DNA of 64,000 nucleotides from Humibacter ginsenosidimutans (GTDB lineage Bacteria > Actinomycetota > Actinomycetes > Actinomycetales > Microbacteriaceae). Below, piece after piece: positions 49,978 to 58,904 of this stretch (its first letter is position 1; each line of letters opens with the position of its first letter). A program made the position numbers and the translations under genes. The stretch lies in NCBI RefSeq assembly GCF_007859675.1, contig NZ_CP042305.1:1240001-1304000 (forward strand), in the 5' to 3' direction. The notes under the pieces are model-generated. The model searched no databases. It was not told the DNA's origin and saw nothing but the letters and a program-made list of their open reading frames with translations.

Positions 49978-50112
49978 GCTCCGATCGTGCCACGGGGCGA
50001 CGACATGCACGAGAGCGAGGCGCACCGGATTGCGGCGCATCGCCATCAGGAGGACCCGGTCGTTCCATCGCCACGGTTCCATGACGACGCCCATCCGTGA
50101 GATGCGCAGTGA

Positions 50113-50652
50113 CTACGTCTCGACAAAGGGCAGCGGCTCGAACGCCGGGCACGGGTCCGAGCGCAGCCGACCGTACGTGTCGACGTCGATGCGCTCTCCG
50201 TCGATGAGGAACTTGCCGCGCTCGGTGCCCTCCTTCACGAATCCGGCATGGCGCGCCACCGCGCCCGAGGCCGGGTTGTTCACACGATGGCCCAGCTCAA
50301 GGCGTTCCAGCCCTCGCACCGTGAGCGCCCAGTGTGCGACCGTCGCTGCCGCCCTGCTCGTCCAACCGCGCCCGCGCGCGGCATCCGTCATCCAATACCA
50401 GAACCACCCGTTGCGGTTGGCCTGGTCCACACTCACGCAGACGAGGCCGACGAGTGTGTCGCCGTCAGCGACCGCCCATGCCTCATGGGGCGAGTCGGGT
50501 GCGATGAGGCGATCGACGTATGCTTCAGCTTCCGCCTGGCTCGACACGTCACCCTGACGCGCCATGTCGGAGTTGGATGCGAACGCGGCGAGCACGGTGG
50601 CCGCGTCCCTCGCGTGCAGCCGACGCAACGTCGGCGATGAGCCGATGCTCAC
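50113..50652 (-). CDS. GNAT family N-acetyltransferase (RimJ/RimL-like)
   Basis: A 179-residue GNAT. Beta-strand and acetyl-CoA loop segments are seen in YWMTDAARGRGWTSRAAATV and the LELGHRVNNPASGAVARHAG motif typical of RimJ/RimL-type enzymes. The expected activity is acetyl transfer from acetyl-CoA to an amine or protein N-terminus; the acceptor is unknown. The GTG start at 50652 overlaps the stop of a tiny upstream ORF, suggesting coupling. Confidence 0.85.
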   Translation of the reverse strand: MSIGSSPTLRRLHARDAATVLAAFASNSDMARQGDVSSQAEAEAYVDRLIAPDSPHEAWAVADGDTLVGLVCVSVDQANRNGWFWYWMTDAARGRGWTSRAAATVAHWALTVRGLERLELGHRVNNPASGAVARHAGFVKEGTERGKFLIDGERIDVDTYGRLRSDPCPAFEPLPFVET

Positions 50653-50780
50653 GCCGCCTTCAGCGGGGTGATCGCGGCAACCTGCTCGGCGCCCAGGTCC
50701 TCCGCGAGCTCCAGCTCGCACCGCGTCTGCGGGGTGAGAGCGCCGCCTCGGCGAGTCGGCGGAGAGAGCTTCTCAGTCAT
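50649..50780 (-). CDS. Small 43-residue ORF coupled to the GNAT gene
   Basis: A 43-residue ORF beginning MTEKLSPPTRRGG and ending ITPLKAA. It has a good ribosome site (GAGGAG five bases before the ATG), and its TGA overlaps the GNAT GTG as GTGA. The composition (basic Pro/Arg start, acidic Glu-rich middle) looks like protein rather than noise, but I recognise no family. It may be a real small protein or a translational-coupling leader for the acetyltransferase. Confidence 0.5.
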   Translation of the reverse strand: MTEKLSPPTRRGGALTPQTRCELELAEDLGAEQVAAITPLKAA

Positions 50781-50868
50781 GGCTTCTCCTCGGTGATGGT
50801 CGACGATCTGGACGTCCTCTGGCCGTCTGCGTCAGCGGTCGTGATGGTCTCAACCCTCCTCTGCGCAC

Positions 50869-51450
50869 TCAGCCGAGGGCGGCGCGGATCGCCTTGCGCG
50901 GGCCCGAATCCCCCGCCGCCACGTCCCACGCACGACCCACGGCGTCCTCGGTCTCCAGCACGGCGACCGCAACGGCGGCGGCATCCGGCACGGGGATTTC
51001 TCCCAGCGGCAGAGAATCGGCGACCGCGACCCGATTACTGCCGATCCGGTCTGTCACCGTGCCGAACCGAAGCAACGTGGACGCCAGGTCGGCGGGGAGA
51101 TCCGCGAACACGGAGGCACTGGCCGGGGTGGAGAGAAGAACGGCGCGTCGAACCCCGCTGACACCGGCAGCCTGCAGTGCGGCCGTGCCCGCGGCCCGCG
51201 TCATGACCGGCCAGCCCTCCTCGCCGACGTCCACGGTGCCGAGAACCATCGCATCGGCATCATGGAGCGCTGCGTCCCAGGCCCCGCGATCGTCGCCCGG
51301 CCACGGAAGGCTCGCGAGGCCGAAGCTCCGTCTCAGGTCATCGACCGACGTCGCCGGAGTCCCGACGAGAACGGCCGCATTCCCGCGCGCAATCAACGAA
51401 ACAGCAACGTGCATGCCGAGTTGCCCCGCTGCGACCACGACCTTCGACAT
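50869..51450 (-). CDS. Putative NAD(P)-binding Rossmann-type protein
   Basis: A 193-residue protein starting KVVVAAGQLGMHVAVSLIARG, which resembles the GxxGxxG dinucleotide loop of NAD(P)-binding epimerase/reductase-like proteins, but the first Gly is replaced by Ala. AMVLGTVDVGEEG and a C-terminal helix-rich part follow. It is shorter than full SDR or NmrA proteins. It could be a truncated oxidoreductase or a binding protein. ATG start; 38 bases after the ychF gene starts its own transcript further upstream on the same strand. Function uncertain. Confidence 0.6.
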   Translation of the reverse strand: MSKVVVAAGQLGMHVAVSLIARGNAAVLVGTPATSVDDLRRSFGLASLPWPGDDRGAWDAALHDADAMVLGTVDVGEEGWPVMTRAAGTAALQAAGVSGVRRAVLLSTPASASVFADLPADLASTLLRFGTVTDRIGSNRVAVADSLPLGEIPVPDAAAVAVAVLETEDAVGRAWDVAAGDSGPRKAIRAALG

Positions 51451-51488
51451 GCGTTCATGCTATTGGCAGGCCCGACGCGGGCCAGAGG

Positions 51489-52568
51489 CTAGCTCGAGAA
51501 CCGGAACTCCACCACGTCGCCGTCCTGCATGACGTAGTCCTTGCCCTCGAGGCGCGCCTTGCCGTGGGCGCGGGCCTCGTGCACGGAGCCGAGCTCGACC
51601 AGGTCGTCGAACGAGATGACCTCCGCCTTGATGAAGCCCTTCTCGAAGTCGGTGTGGATGACCCCGGCGGCCTGCGGCGCCCTCCAGCCCTTGTGGATGG
51701 TCCACGCCCGCGACTCCTTCGCGCCTGCGGTGAGGAAGGTCTGCAGGCCGAGCGTGTCGAACCCGATGCGGGCGAGCTGGTCGAGCCCGCTCTCCTCCTG
51801 GCCGGTGGATGCCAGCAGCTCGGCGGCATCCTCGGCGTCGAGGTCGATCAGCTCCGACTCGAGCTTGGCGTCGAGGAACACGGCCTGGGCTGGCGCGACG
51901 AGAGCGGCGAGCTCGGCCTTGCGCGAGGCATCCTGCAGCACGGCCTCATCGACGTTGAAGACGAAGATGAACGGCTTGGAGGTCAGCAGCCCGAGCTCCC
52001 TGATCGGCGCCAGATCGAGCGTGGTCGCCGACAGCAACACGCCCCTCTCCAGCGACTCGCGCGCGGCGACTGCCGCCTCGAGCACCGACGGGTCGAGCTT
52101 GCGGCCGCGCACCTCCTTCTCGTAGCGCGTGATCGCCTTCTCGAGCGTCTGCAGGTCGGCGAGCATGAGCTCCGCGCCGATCGTCTCCATGTCGTTGGCC
52201 GGGTTGACCTCACCGTCGACGTGCACGACGTCGGAGTCGGCGAATCCGCGCACGACCTGCGCGACGGCATCCGCCTCACGGATGTTCGCGAGGAACTGAT
52301 TGCCGAGGCCCTCTCCGGTGGATGCCCCGCGCACGATCCCCGCGATGTCGACGAAGCTCACCGTGGCGGGCACGATCTTCTCCGAGTGGAACAGGTCGGA
52401 GAGCGTCTGCAGGCGGGAGTCGGGCAAGTTCACCACGCCGACGTTGGGCTCGATCGTCGCGAACGGGTAGTTCGCCGCGAGCACCTGGTTCTTGGTCAGG
52501 GCGTTGAAGAGGGTGGACTTGCCGACGTTGGGCAGGCCGACGATGCCGATAGTGAGAGCCACGGGCAT
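51489..52568 (-). CDS. ychF: Redox-regulated ATPase/GTPase YchF (Obg family)
   Basis: A 359-residue YchF. The P-loop is [14 protein letters not shown] near the N-terminus. [20 protein letters not shown] (G3 region) and FNVDEAVL (NxxE in place of NKxD, giving ATP preference) follow. A helical domain and the C-terminal TGS domain ([30 protein letters not shown]) complete it. It associates with ribosomes and oxidative-stress control. The start may be the listed ATG or the GTG two codons in, which matches the usual MALTIGIVG. It ends 38 bases from the oxidoreductase-like gene. Confidence 0.95.
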   Translation of the reverse strand: MPVALTIGIVGLPNVGKSTLFNALTKNQVLAANYPFATIEPNVGVVNLPDSRLQTLSDLFHSEKIVPATVSFVDIAGIVRGASTGEGLGNQFLANIREADAVAQVVRGFADSDVVHVDGEVNPANDMETIGAELMLADLQTLEKAITRYEKEVRGRKLDPSVLEAAVAARESLERGVLLSATTLDLAPIRELGLLTSKPFIFVFNVDEAVLQDASRKAELAALVAPAQAVFLDAKLESELIDLDAEDAAELLASTGQEESGLDQLARIGFDTLGLQTFLTAGAKESRAWTIHKGWRAPQAAGVIHTDFEKGFIKAEVISFDDLVELGSVHEARAHGKARLEGKDYVMQDGDVVEFRFSS

Positions 52569-52591
52569 CCATCGTATCCGGCGATGGCGAC

Positions 52592-53308
52592 TCAGCTCAG
52601 CAGCGGATACAGGCCCCGCAGATCTGTCACGACGGCGTCGGCGTGCTGGTGCGGCTCCAACGAGCCGATGCCGGATCGGTCGAGCCAGACCGCTGCCATG
52701 CCTGCAGCATGTGCGCCGACGACGTCCGCCGAGCGGCTGTCGCCGATGTGCAGCGCGGCCGACGGCTCCGCGCCGAGGGCGGAAAGGGCCGTCTCGAAGA
52801 TCTCGGGACGTGGCTTCTCGATTCCGCGGTCACCGGAGACGACGATCGCGTCGAACGCCGTCGTCATGCCGACGGTCTCGAGCTTCGCACGCTGGAACTC
52901 GCTCGGACCGTTCGTGATCACCGCGACGCGGATGCCGCGCTCACGCAGACCGTGCACGACCTCGATCGACTCGTCGTAGAGCCGCCACGATTCCCGCTCC
53001 AACTGTTCCTGAAGGCGACAGGCCTCAGCGACGGAGTCGGCGTCGACGATGCCTGCGTCGCCCAGCACCGCGGTCCAGACCAGGCTCGAGATCTCCTGCA
53101 ACGGCGACTCGCCGCGGCACCACGCCACCTCCCAGTCGCGCCAGACGGCCTCCGCGTGCCTCCGGTTCGAGGCGCGGAGGTCTTCGGCGACCAACCCGGG
53201 GTGCCGCCCCGCCAGCGACGTGGCGACGGTGTCCATGATCGACATCAGGTGGTCGTCGCGCAGCAGAGTTCCATCGAGGTCGAAGCAGACCGCGTCGATG
53301 CCGCTCAC
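52592..53308 (-). CDS. HAD-superfamily hydrolase
   Basis: A 238-residue haloacid-dehalogenase-type phosphatase. Motif I is CFDLDGTLLRDDH (nucleophile Asp). Motif II is VITNGPSEFQ, motif III the Lys in IEKPRPEIFE and motif IV GDSRSADVVGAHAAG. The alpha-helical cap lies between motifs I and II. The substrate, a small phosphorylated metabolite, is unknown. The GTG start overlaps the stop of the methyltransferase gene as GTGA, placing it in the ABC-exporter transcription unit. Confidence 0.88.
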   Translation of the reverse strand: MSGIDAVCFDLDGTLLRDDHLMSIMDTVATSLAGRHPGLVAEDLRASNRRHAEAVWRDWEVAWCRGESPLQEISSLVWTAVLGDAGIVDADSVAEACRLQEQLERESWRLYDESIEVVHGLRERGIRVAVITNGPSEFQRAKLETVGMTTAFDAIVVSGDRGIEKPRPEIFETALSALGAEPSAALHIGDSRSADVVGAHAAGMAAVWLDRSGIGSLEPHQHADAVVTDLRGLYPLLS

Positions 53309-54063
53309 GGCCGCACGTACCGGAACGCGAGAGTCACGTAGGGCAACTCGATCGTCTCGAGGCCGACGGTCTGCGGATGCGTGTCGATCAGCTGGCCGAC
53401 CGCGGCGATGGTCTCGCTCTGCTGTTCAGGGCCCATCACGGCGAAGTAGCTGCGTGAGCGAACCAGGTCGAGCAGCCCCTCGCGGGTGAACGGCTGCGAC
53501 CACTCGAACTTCGCCCGTTCCGGCTCGCCGAACGGCGCGAAGACGCGCGGGTTCTCATCCATGCCCTCGGTGTACTGGTCGCCGTCGGCGTGCATCGCCA
53601 CGCCCAGCTCGCGCACCCAGTCCACGCGCTCATCCCGGAAGTTCCAGATGAGGCCGAGCGTGCCGCCCGGCTTGAGCACGCGGCCGACCTCCGCAGAGGC
53701 CGCCGGCGGCTCGACCCAGTGCCAGGCCTGCGCGAACGTGACGGCGTCGACGGACTCGTCGGGCAGCGGCATCCGCTCCCCCGTGCCGATCAGCGTCTCG
53801 ACACCGGGCACGCTCGATCGCAGCACGCTCAGCATCTCAGGCGACGGATCGACGGCGACCACCTCGCGGCCGTCCGCGACCAGTGCACGCGTCAGCTTGC
53901 CCGTGCCCGCACCGACGTCGACCACATGGCGCTGGTCATCGCGAACGAGCCAGGTGACGGCATCCGCCGGATAATCGGGCCTTGATGCCTCGTACACGTC
54001 GGCGACACCGCCGAATGACCGAGCGTGCTCGAGCTTCTCTTCACGCGACTGCATGTCGTTCAC
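53305..54063 (-). CDS. Class I SAM-dependent methyltransferase
   Basis: A 252-residue methyltransferase. SAM motifs: VVDVGAGTGKLTRAL (motif I), VVAVDPSPEMLSVL (motif II acidic residue), DAVTFAQAWHWVEPP and VLKPGGTLGLIWNF. The N-terminal FGGVADVYEASRPDYP is typical of the small-molecule Methyltransf_11 group. It starts at GTG, overlapping the end of the ABC-exporter gene by 4 bases. Its coupling to an exporter makes a role in modifying or resisting a small molecule possible, but that is inference. Confidence 0.9.
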   Translation of the reverse strand: MNDMQSREEKLEHARSFGGVADVYEASRPDYPADAVTWLVRDDQRHVVDVGAGTGKLTRALVADGREVVAVDPSPEMLSVLRSSVPGVETLIGTGERMPLPDESVDAVTFAQAWHWVEPPAASAEVGRVLKPGGTLGLIWNFRDERVDWVRELGVAMHADGDQYTEGMDENPRVFAPFGEPERAKFEWSQPFTREGLLDLVRSRSYFAVMGPEQQSETIAAVGQLIDTHPQTVGLETIELPYVTLAFRYVRP

Positions 54064-56153
54064 ACTACGGGCTCGTCCTCCGCCGCGATCTCGCGTGCCT
54101 CGTCGGCGAGCTGGTCGCCCTGGATGCCCGCGAATTCGTCGTCGAGATCGGTCGCCGCCTGCTGGAACTGCGCGTTGTACAGCCGGTAGTAGGCACCCTT
54201 CGCGGCGATGAGCTGCTCGTGCGTGCCCTGCTCGACGATGTCGCCGTGCTCCATCACGAGGATGAGATCGGCGTCGCGGATGGTCGACAGGCGGTGCGCG
54301 ATCACGAACGAGGTGCGCCCCTGGCGCAGGGCGTTCATGGCGTGCTGCAGCAACAGTTCCGTGCGGGTGTCGACCGAGCTCGTCGCCTCATCGAGGATGA
54401 GCACGCTCGGCTTGGCCACGAACGCGCGTGCGATCGTGATCAGCTGCTTCTCGCCCGCGGAGACGTTCGAGGCATCCTCGTCAAGCTCCGTGTCGTAGCC
54501 GTCGGGCAGCGAGTGCACGAACCGGTCGACATACGTCGCCTCAGCCGCCTGCTGGATCTCAGCGTCGGTGGCGTCCGCTCGGCCGTAGCGGATGTTCTCC
54601 CTGATCGTTCCGGCGAACAGCCATGGGTCTTGCAGCACCATCCCGGTCTTCGCGCGGATGTCGTGCCGCGTGAGGTCCGCGATGTCCTGCCCGTTGAGCA
54701 GGATGCGCCCGCCGTTCAGCTCGTAGAACCGCATGATGAGGTTCACCAGCGTGGTCTTGCCCGCGCCCGTCGGTCCCACGATCGCGACAGTCTGCCCGGG
54801 TTCGACCCGGAACGACAGGTCCCTGATCAGCGGACGGTCCTGGCTGTACGAGAACGACACGTGCTCGAACTCGATGGTGCCGTCACCCGCGGCAGGCGCC
54901 GGAGCGTCGTGCGCATCGGGTTCCTGCTCCTCCTGGTCGAGCAGCTCGAACACGCGCTCCGCCGACGCCGTACCCGACTGCACGACCGCCGCCATGCCGC
55001 CCAGCTCCGACAGCGGCTGGGTGAACTGCTGCGAGTACTGGATGAACGCCTGCACATCGCCCAGCCGCAGCTGGCCGCCGGCGACCATCAGAGCGCCGAG
55101 CACGGCGATGCCGACGTAGGTGAGGTTTCCGACGAACATCATCGCCGGCATCATCGTGTTCGACAGGAACTGCGCCTTGAAGGATGCCTGGTACAGCTCC
55201 TCGTTCTCGGCCCGGAACGCGTCGCGCGAGCTCTTCTCCCGGCCGAACACCTTGACCAGGGCGTGCCCGGAGAACGACTCCTCGACGCGTGCGTTCAGCC
55301 GGCCGACCTTGCGCCACTGCACGCTGAACGCCTTCTGCGAGCGCGGACCGATCACGCCGAAGATGACGCCCATCAGCGGCAGCGTGACGAGCGCGACCAA
55401 GCTGAGCTGCCACGAGATCGAGAACATCATGACGAGCACGCCGATGACGGTGAGCACGCTGGTGATCGCCTGCGACAGCGACTGCTGCATCATCTGGGTG
55501 ATGTTGTCGATGTCGTTGGTGACCCGGGAGATGAGCTCGCCGCGCTGCACGCGGTCGAAGTAGCTCAGCGGCAGGCTGTTGATCTTCGCCTCGACCTGCT
55601 CGCGCAGACGCCACATCGTGCGCACCATGATCACGTTGATGACATAGCCCTGCAGCCAGCTAAGCACCGACGACGCGCAATACAGCGCCAACACGATGAC
55701 GAGCACCTGGCTCAGCCGCACGAAGTCGACGCCCTGCCCGGGAACGAGGTCTTGCATCGCCTGCACGATGTTCGCGAAATCGTGCTGGCCGCTCTGATTC
55801 AGGTGATCGACCACCTGCTGCTTCGTCGCACCCGCCGGCAGCTGCTTGGAGATGACGCCCTCGAACAGGATGTTCGTGGCCTCGCCCAGCACCTTCGGCG
55901 CGATCACCGTGAGCACGACGCCGATCGCGCCGAGCAACGACACGAGCACGAACGCGACGGCGTTCGGCTTGAGCAGTCCGATGAGCCGGCGGAACGACGG
56001 CCCGAAGTTGGAGGCCTTGCCCGGCGCGACCCCGCCGCTCCAGTCATCCGCCGACAGCCTCGCCTGCTCGGCCAGCTCGAGCTCGAGCTTCTCCTCCGCG
56101 GTGAGCTCCTTCGTCGTCGCGGCCTTCTTCTGGCCGTTCTTCGCGGCGCTCAT
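54060..56153 (-). CDS. Heterodimeric ABC exporter subunit B (consensus Walker B)
   Basis: A 697-residue half-transporter: an N-terminal extension, six membrane helices (FVLVSLLGAIGVVLTVIAP onward) and one nucleotide-binding domain. Walker A is GPTGAGKTTLVNL and Walker B with the catalytic Glu is LILDEATSSVD. The signature is degenerate (VSAGEKQL instead of LSGGQ). Together with subunit A it forms one competent and one degenerate ATP site, the pattern of TM287/288-type heterodimers. Likely an exporter of drugs, lipids or peptides. The ATG overlaps the subunit A stop. Confidence 0.93.
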   Translation of the reverse strand: MSAAKNGQKKAATTKELTAEEKLELELAEQARLSADDWSGGVAPGKASNFGPSFRRLIGLLKPNAVAFVLVSLLGAIGVVLTVIAPKVLGEATNILFEGVISKQLPAGATKQQVVDHLNQSGQHDFANIVQAMQDLVPGQGVDFVRLSQVLVIVLALYCASSVLSWLQGYVINVIMVRTMWRLREQVEAKINSLPLSYFDRVQRGELISRVTNDIDNITQMMQQSLSQAITSVLTVIGVLVMMFSISWQLSLVALVTLPLMGVIFGVIGPRSQKAFSVQWRKVGRLNARVEESFSGHALVKVFGREKSSRDAFRAENEELYQASFKAQFLSNTMMPAMMFVGNLTYVGIAVLGALMVAGGQLRLGDVQAFIQYSQQFTQPLSELGGMAAVVQSGTASAERVFELLDQEEQEPDAHDAPAPAAGDGTIEFEHVSFSYSQDRPLIRDLSFRVEPGQTVAIVGPTGAGKTTLVNLIMRFYELNGGRILLNGQDIADLTRHDIRAKTGMVLQDPWLFAGTIRENIRYGRADATDAEIQQAAEATYVDRFVHSLPDGYDTELDEDASNVSAGEKQLITIARAFVAKPSVLILDEATSSVDTRTELLLQHAMNALRQGRTSFVIAHRLSTIRDADLILVMEHGDIVEQGTHEQLIAAKGAYYRLYNAQFQQAATDLDDEFAGIQGDQLADEAREIAAEDEPVV

Positions 56154-57883
56154 CGGCCCGCCTCCACTCCGAGCTGGGATTCCACGATCTCGCGGTAGGT
56201 GTCGTTCGAGCTCAGCAGCTCGTCGTGCGTGCCGAGGCCGACCATGCGTCCGTCGTCGAGCACGACGATGCGGTCGGCGTCGGTGATGGTGGAGACGCGC
56301 TGGGCGACGACGATCTTGGTCACCTCGGGAAGCTCGCGCCACAGGGCTTGCCGCAGTCGGGCATCCGTCGCCAGGTCGAGCGCGGAGAAGGAGTCGTCGA
56401 ACACCAGGATGCGCGGCCGGTGCACGATCGCCCTCGCGATCGCCAGTCGCTGCCGCTGGCCGCCCGAGACGTTCGTGCCGCCCTGGGCGATGCGCGCGTC
56501 GAGGCCGCCTTCCATCTGGGCCACGAAGTCACTGCCCTGAGCGATGGCGAGCGCCTGCCACAGTTCGTCGTCAGTGGCCTCCTCGCGGCCGAAGCGCAGG
56601 TTGGATGCCACCGTGCCGGTGAACAGGAACGGCCGCTGCGGCACCAGGCCGATCGTCTGCCAGAGCGCGGACAGGTCGGCCTCGCGTACATCGACGCCGT
56701 TGACGCGCACGGCGCCCGCCGTCACGTCGAAGAGTCGCGGGATCAGGGAGATCAGCGTGGTCTTGCCCGCGCCGGTCGACCCGACGATGGCGACCGTCTC
56801 GCCTGGCGAGGCCGTGAAGCTGATGTCGGAGAGCACCGGGTGCTCGGCGCCGGGGTAGGTGAATGAGGCATCCGCGAACTCGACGGCTCCGCCGGACGGA
56901 AAGGCGGAGATCGGATGCTCTGCCCTGCCCAGCGAGGAGTCGGTGGCGAGCACCTCGCCGATGCGCTCGGCCGAGACCGCGGCGCGCGGGATCATCATGG
57001 TCATGAAGCTCGCCATCATGACTCCCGAGAGGATGATCATGACGTACTGCATGAAGGCGAACAGCGTGCCGATCTGCACCTCGCCGGCGTCGACCTTTAG
57101 GCCGCCGAACCAGATCACCCCGATCACCGTGACGTTGAGGATGAGCATGACGGCCGGGAACAGCAGCACGAAGAGCGAGCCCACCCTGCGGCCGACCGTC
57201 ATGATGTCGGTGTTGGCCTCGCGGAACCGCTCTTCTTCGATGGGTTCGCGCACGAAGGCTCGCACGACGCGGATGCCCGTGAGCTGTTCGCGCATCACGC
57301 GGTTCACCGCGTCGAGCTTCTTCTGGTAGCTGCGGAACAGCGGCACCATGCGGCTGATGATGAGCACGGCGACGACCAGCAGCACCGGCACCGCCACGGC
57401 GATCAGCCACGACAGGCTGAGACTCTGCCTCAGCGCGAGGATGATGCCGCCGATGGCGAGCAGCGGCGCAGACACCAGGAAGGTGGCCGACATCATCGCC
57501 AGCATCTGCACCTGCTGCACGTCGTTGGTGTTGCGCGTGATGAGCGACCCTGGCCCGAACGACGACACCTCGCGCTCCGAGAACCCGGAGACGCGATCGA
57601 ACAGCTGGTCGCGGATGTCGCGGCCCGCGCGCATGGCCGCCTTCGCGGCGAAATAGGTGGCGATGATCGACGCGACGATCTGGCCGAGCGAGATGACCAG
57701 CATGAGCGTGCCGGTATGCCAGATGTAGTCGGTGTCGCCTTTGGAGACCCCGTTGTCGATGATGTCGGCGTTGAGGCTAGGCAGGTACAGGCTGGCGAGG
57801 GCCGACGCGAACTGGAACACCAGCACACCGACCAGCAGCCATTTGTACGGCTTGAGTGAACGGACGAGAAGTTTGAACAGCAC
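56150..57883 (-). CDS. Heterodimeric ABC exporter subunit A (degenerate Walker B)
   Basis: A 577-residue half-transporter. Six helices begin at KPYKWLLVGVLVFQFASAL. Walker A is GSTGAGKTTLISL and the signature VSGGQRQRLAIARA is canonical, but the Walker B catalytic position is Asp (ILVFDDSFSALD) instead of Glu. It therefore supplies the degenerate site of a heterodimer with the following gene. The GTG start gives MLFKLLVRSLKPYKW; the frame continues upstream without support. It is the first gene of a coupled run with subunit B, a methyltransferase and a HAD hydrolase. Two palindromes upstream suggest repressor control. Confidence 0.93.
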   Translation of the reverse strand: MLFKLLVRSLKPYKWLLVGVLVFQFASALASLYLPSLNADIIDNGVSKGDTDYIWHTGTLMLVISLGQIVASIIATYFAAKAAMRAGRDIRDQLFDRVSGFSEREVSSFGPGSLITRNTNDVQQVQMLAMMSATFLVSAPLLAIGGIILALRQSLSLSWLIAVAVPVLLVVAVLIISRMVPLFRSYQKKLDAVNRVMREQLTGIRVVRAFVREPIEEERFREANTDIMTVGRRVGSLFVLLFPAVMLILNVTVIGVIWFGGLKVDAGEVQIGTLFAFMQYVMIILSGVMMASFMTMMIPRAAVSAERIGEVLATDSSLGRAEHPISAFPSGGAVEFADASFTYPGAEHPVLSDISFTASPGETVAIVGSTGAGKTTLISLIPRLFDVTAGAVRVNGVDVREADLSALWQTIGLVPQRPFLFTGTVASNLRFGREEATDDELWQALAIAQGSDFVAQMEGGLDARIAQGGTNVSGGQRQRLAIARAIVHRPRILVFDDSFSALDLATDARLRQALWRELPEVTKIVVAQRVSTITDADRIVVLDDGRMVGLGTHDELLSSNDTYREIVESQLGVEAGR

Positions 57884-58003
57884 AGAAGACTCCGTGGGAT
57901 GCTTTGCGTCGGCACGCGGCTGCGCCTGAATGCCGGAGGGATCGTTACATTGTGAGCCATGCCGCCGACACCGCGGTGAATCCGCGGAGATCGGCTCGAA
58001 ATC

Positions 58004-58043
58004 TCGCGATATATCGCGAAGGTTCAATCACGATATATCGCGA
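58004..58043. promoter_or_regulatory. Tandem 16-bp palindromic operator of the ABC-exporter operon
   Basis: TCGCGATATATCGCGA is a perfect palindrome at 58004-58019. A second copy with one mismatch (TCACGATATATCGCGA) lies at 58028-58043, their centres 24 bases apart. They are about 120-160 bases before the exporter start, and a TTGAAC -35-like hexamer on the minus strand lies between them. This is the layout of a dimeric repressor site, for example PadR or TetR type. No regulator gene is nearby. The rest of 57884-58162 holds no gene. Confidence 0.7.
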
Positions 58044-58162
58044 ATTCGGCAATCGCAAGCCCGTCCCGGTCATCCACTCCCACTCTGCTCGAACGCGCAG
58101 CGCGTCGGGGCCACGCCGACCTCGTGCACGGGAGCCCACCGGGAAGGTGCGAGCATGGCTGC

Positions 58163-58747
58163 GTGCCACTGGACTTCACCGCCATCGACTTCGAGACCGC
58201 GAACTCCAGCAGTGCGTCCGCGTGTTCCGTGGGCCTCGTGAAGGTGCGCAGCGGACGAGTGGTCGACAGTGCGAGCTGGCTGATCAAGCCGCCGCCCGGG
58301 CACGACGCCTTCCTCGAGTGGAATGTGCGCATCCACGGCATCCTCGCCCGCGATGTCGCTACTGCCGCGGGCTGGGGCGAGCAGCTCGACGATCTCGTCT
58401 CCTTCGCGGAGAACGACACGCTCGTGGCGCACAACGCAGGATTCGACATGGGCGTGATCCGTGGGGCGTGCGCGGCCACGGGCATCCGCTGCCCCCGCTT
58501 CGACTACGTGTGCAGCCTGCAGGTGGCACGCAAGACGTACGTTCTCGACTCCTACCGGCTGCCCGTCGCGGCGATGGCGGCGGGATTCGAAGGCTTCAAC
58601 CACCACGAGGCGTTGGCGGATGCCGAGGCCTGCGCCGCCATCATCGTGCACGCCGCGTCTCGGCACGGGGTCGACACGATCGCCGGCCTCGCCGACGCGG
58701 TGCCGGTGCGCGTCGGACACATCGGCGAGCTCGCCGACGCGGCCTGA
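58163..58747 (+). CDS. DEDDh-type 3'-5' exonuclease (DNA polymerase III epsilon-like)
   Basis: A 194-residue exonuclease domain protein. All five catalytic residues of the DEDDh group are visible: Asp and Glu in AIDFETANS, Asp in HNAGFDMGVIR, and His and Asp in NHHEALADAEACA. It lacks the polymerase and BRCT parts of larger relatives, so it is a stand-alone proofreading or repair-type nuclease. The start is uncertain: the GTG at 58163 gives the usual short lead (MPLDFTAIDFE), while a GTG 13 codons earlier is also in frame and neither has a clear ribosome site. Confidence 0.85.
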   Translation: MPLDFTAIDFETANSSSASACSVGLVKVRSGRVVDSASWLIKPPPGHDAFLEWNVRIHGILARDVATAAGWGEQLDDLVSFAENDTLVAHNAGFDMGVIRGACAATGIRCPRFDYVCSLQVARKTYVLDSYRLPVAAMAAGFEGFNHHEALADAEACAAIIVHAASRHGVDTIAGLADAVPVRVGHIGELADAA

Positions 58748-58766
58748 GCCCGTTTCGCTTTCTGCG

Positions 58767-58816
58767 CCGTTCCGGACGTGTGCGCCCGGCGCACCGGCGG
58801 AGAACGTCCGGAACGG
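58767..58816. repeat. Palindromic repeat, family B, copy 3
   Basis: The arms CCGTTCCGGACG (58767-58778) and CGTCCGGAACGG (58805-58816) are perfect inverted repeats. Between them is a second small hairpin (GTGCGC and GCGCAC). It lies 20 bases after the exonuclease stop and is a divergent relative of the copies at 34163 and 35307. Confidence 0.75.
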
Positions 58817-58904
58817 GTGCACGTTCAGGCGGGACGTCGTGCGGGGCGGCGCGAGCAGGGCGGGGCGCGTCGGCGATGTCGGCGGTGGCTGAGACCATCG
58901 GAAC

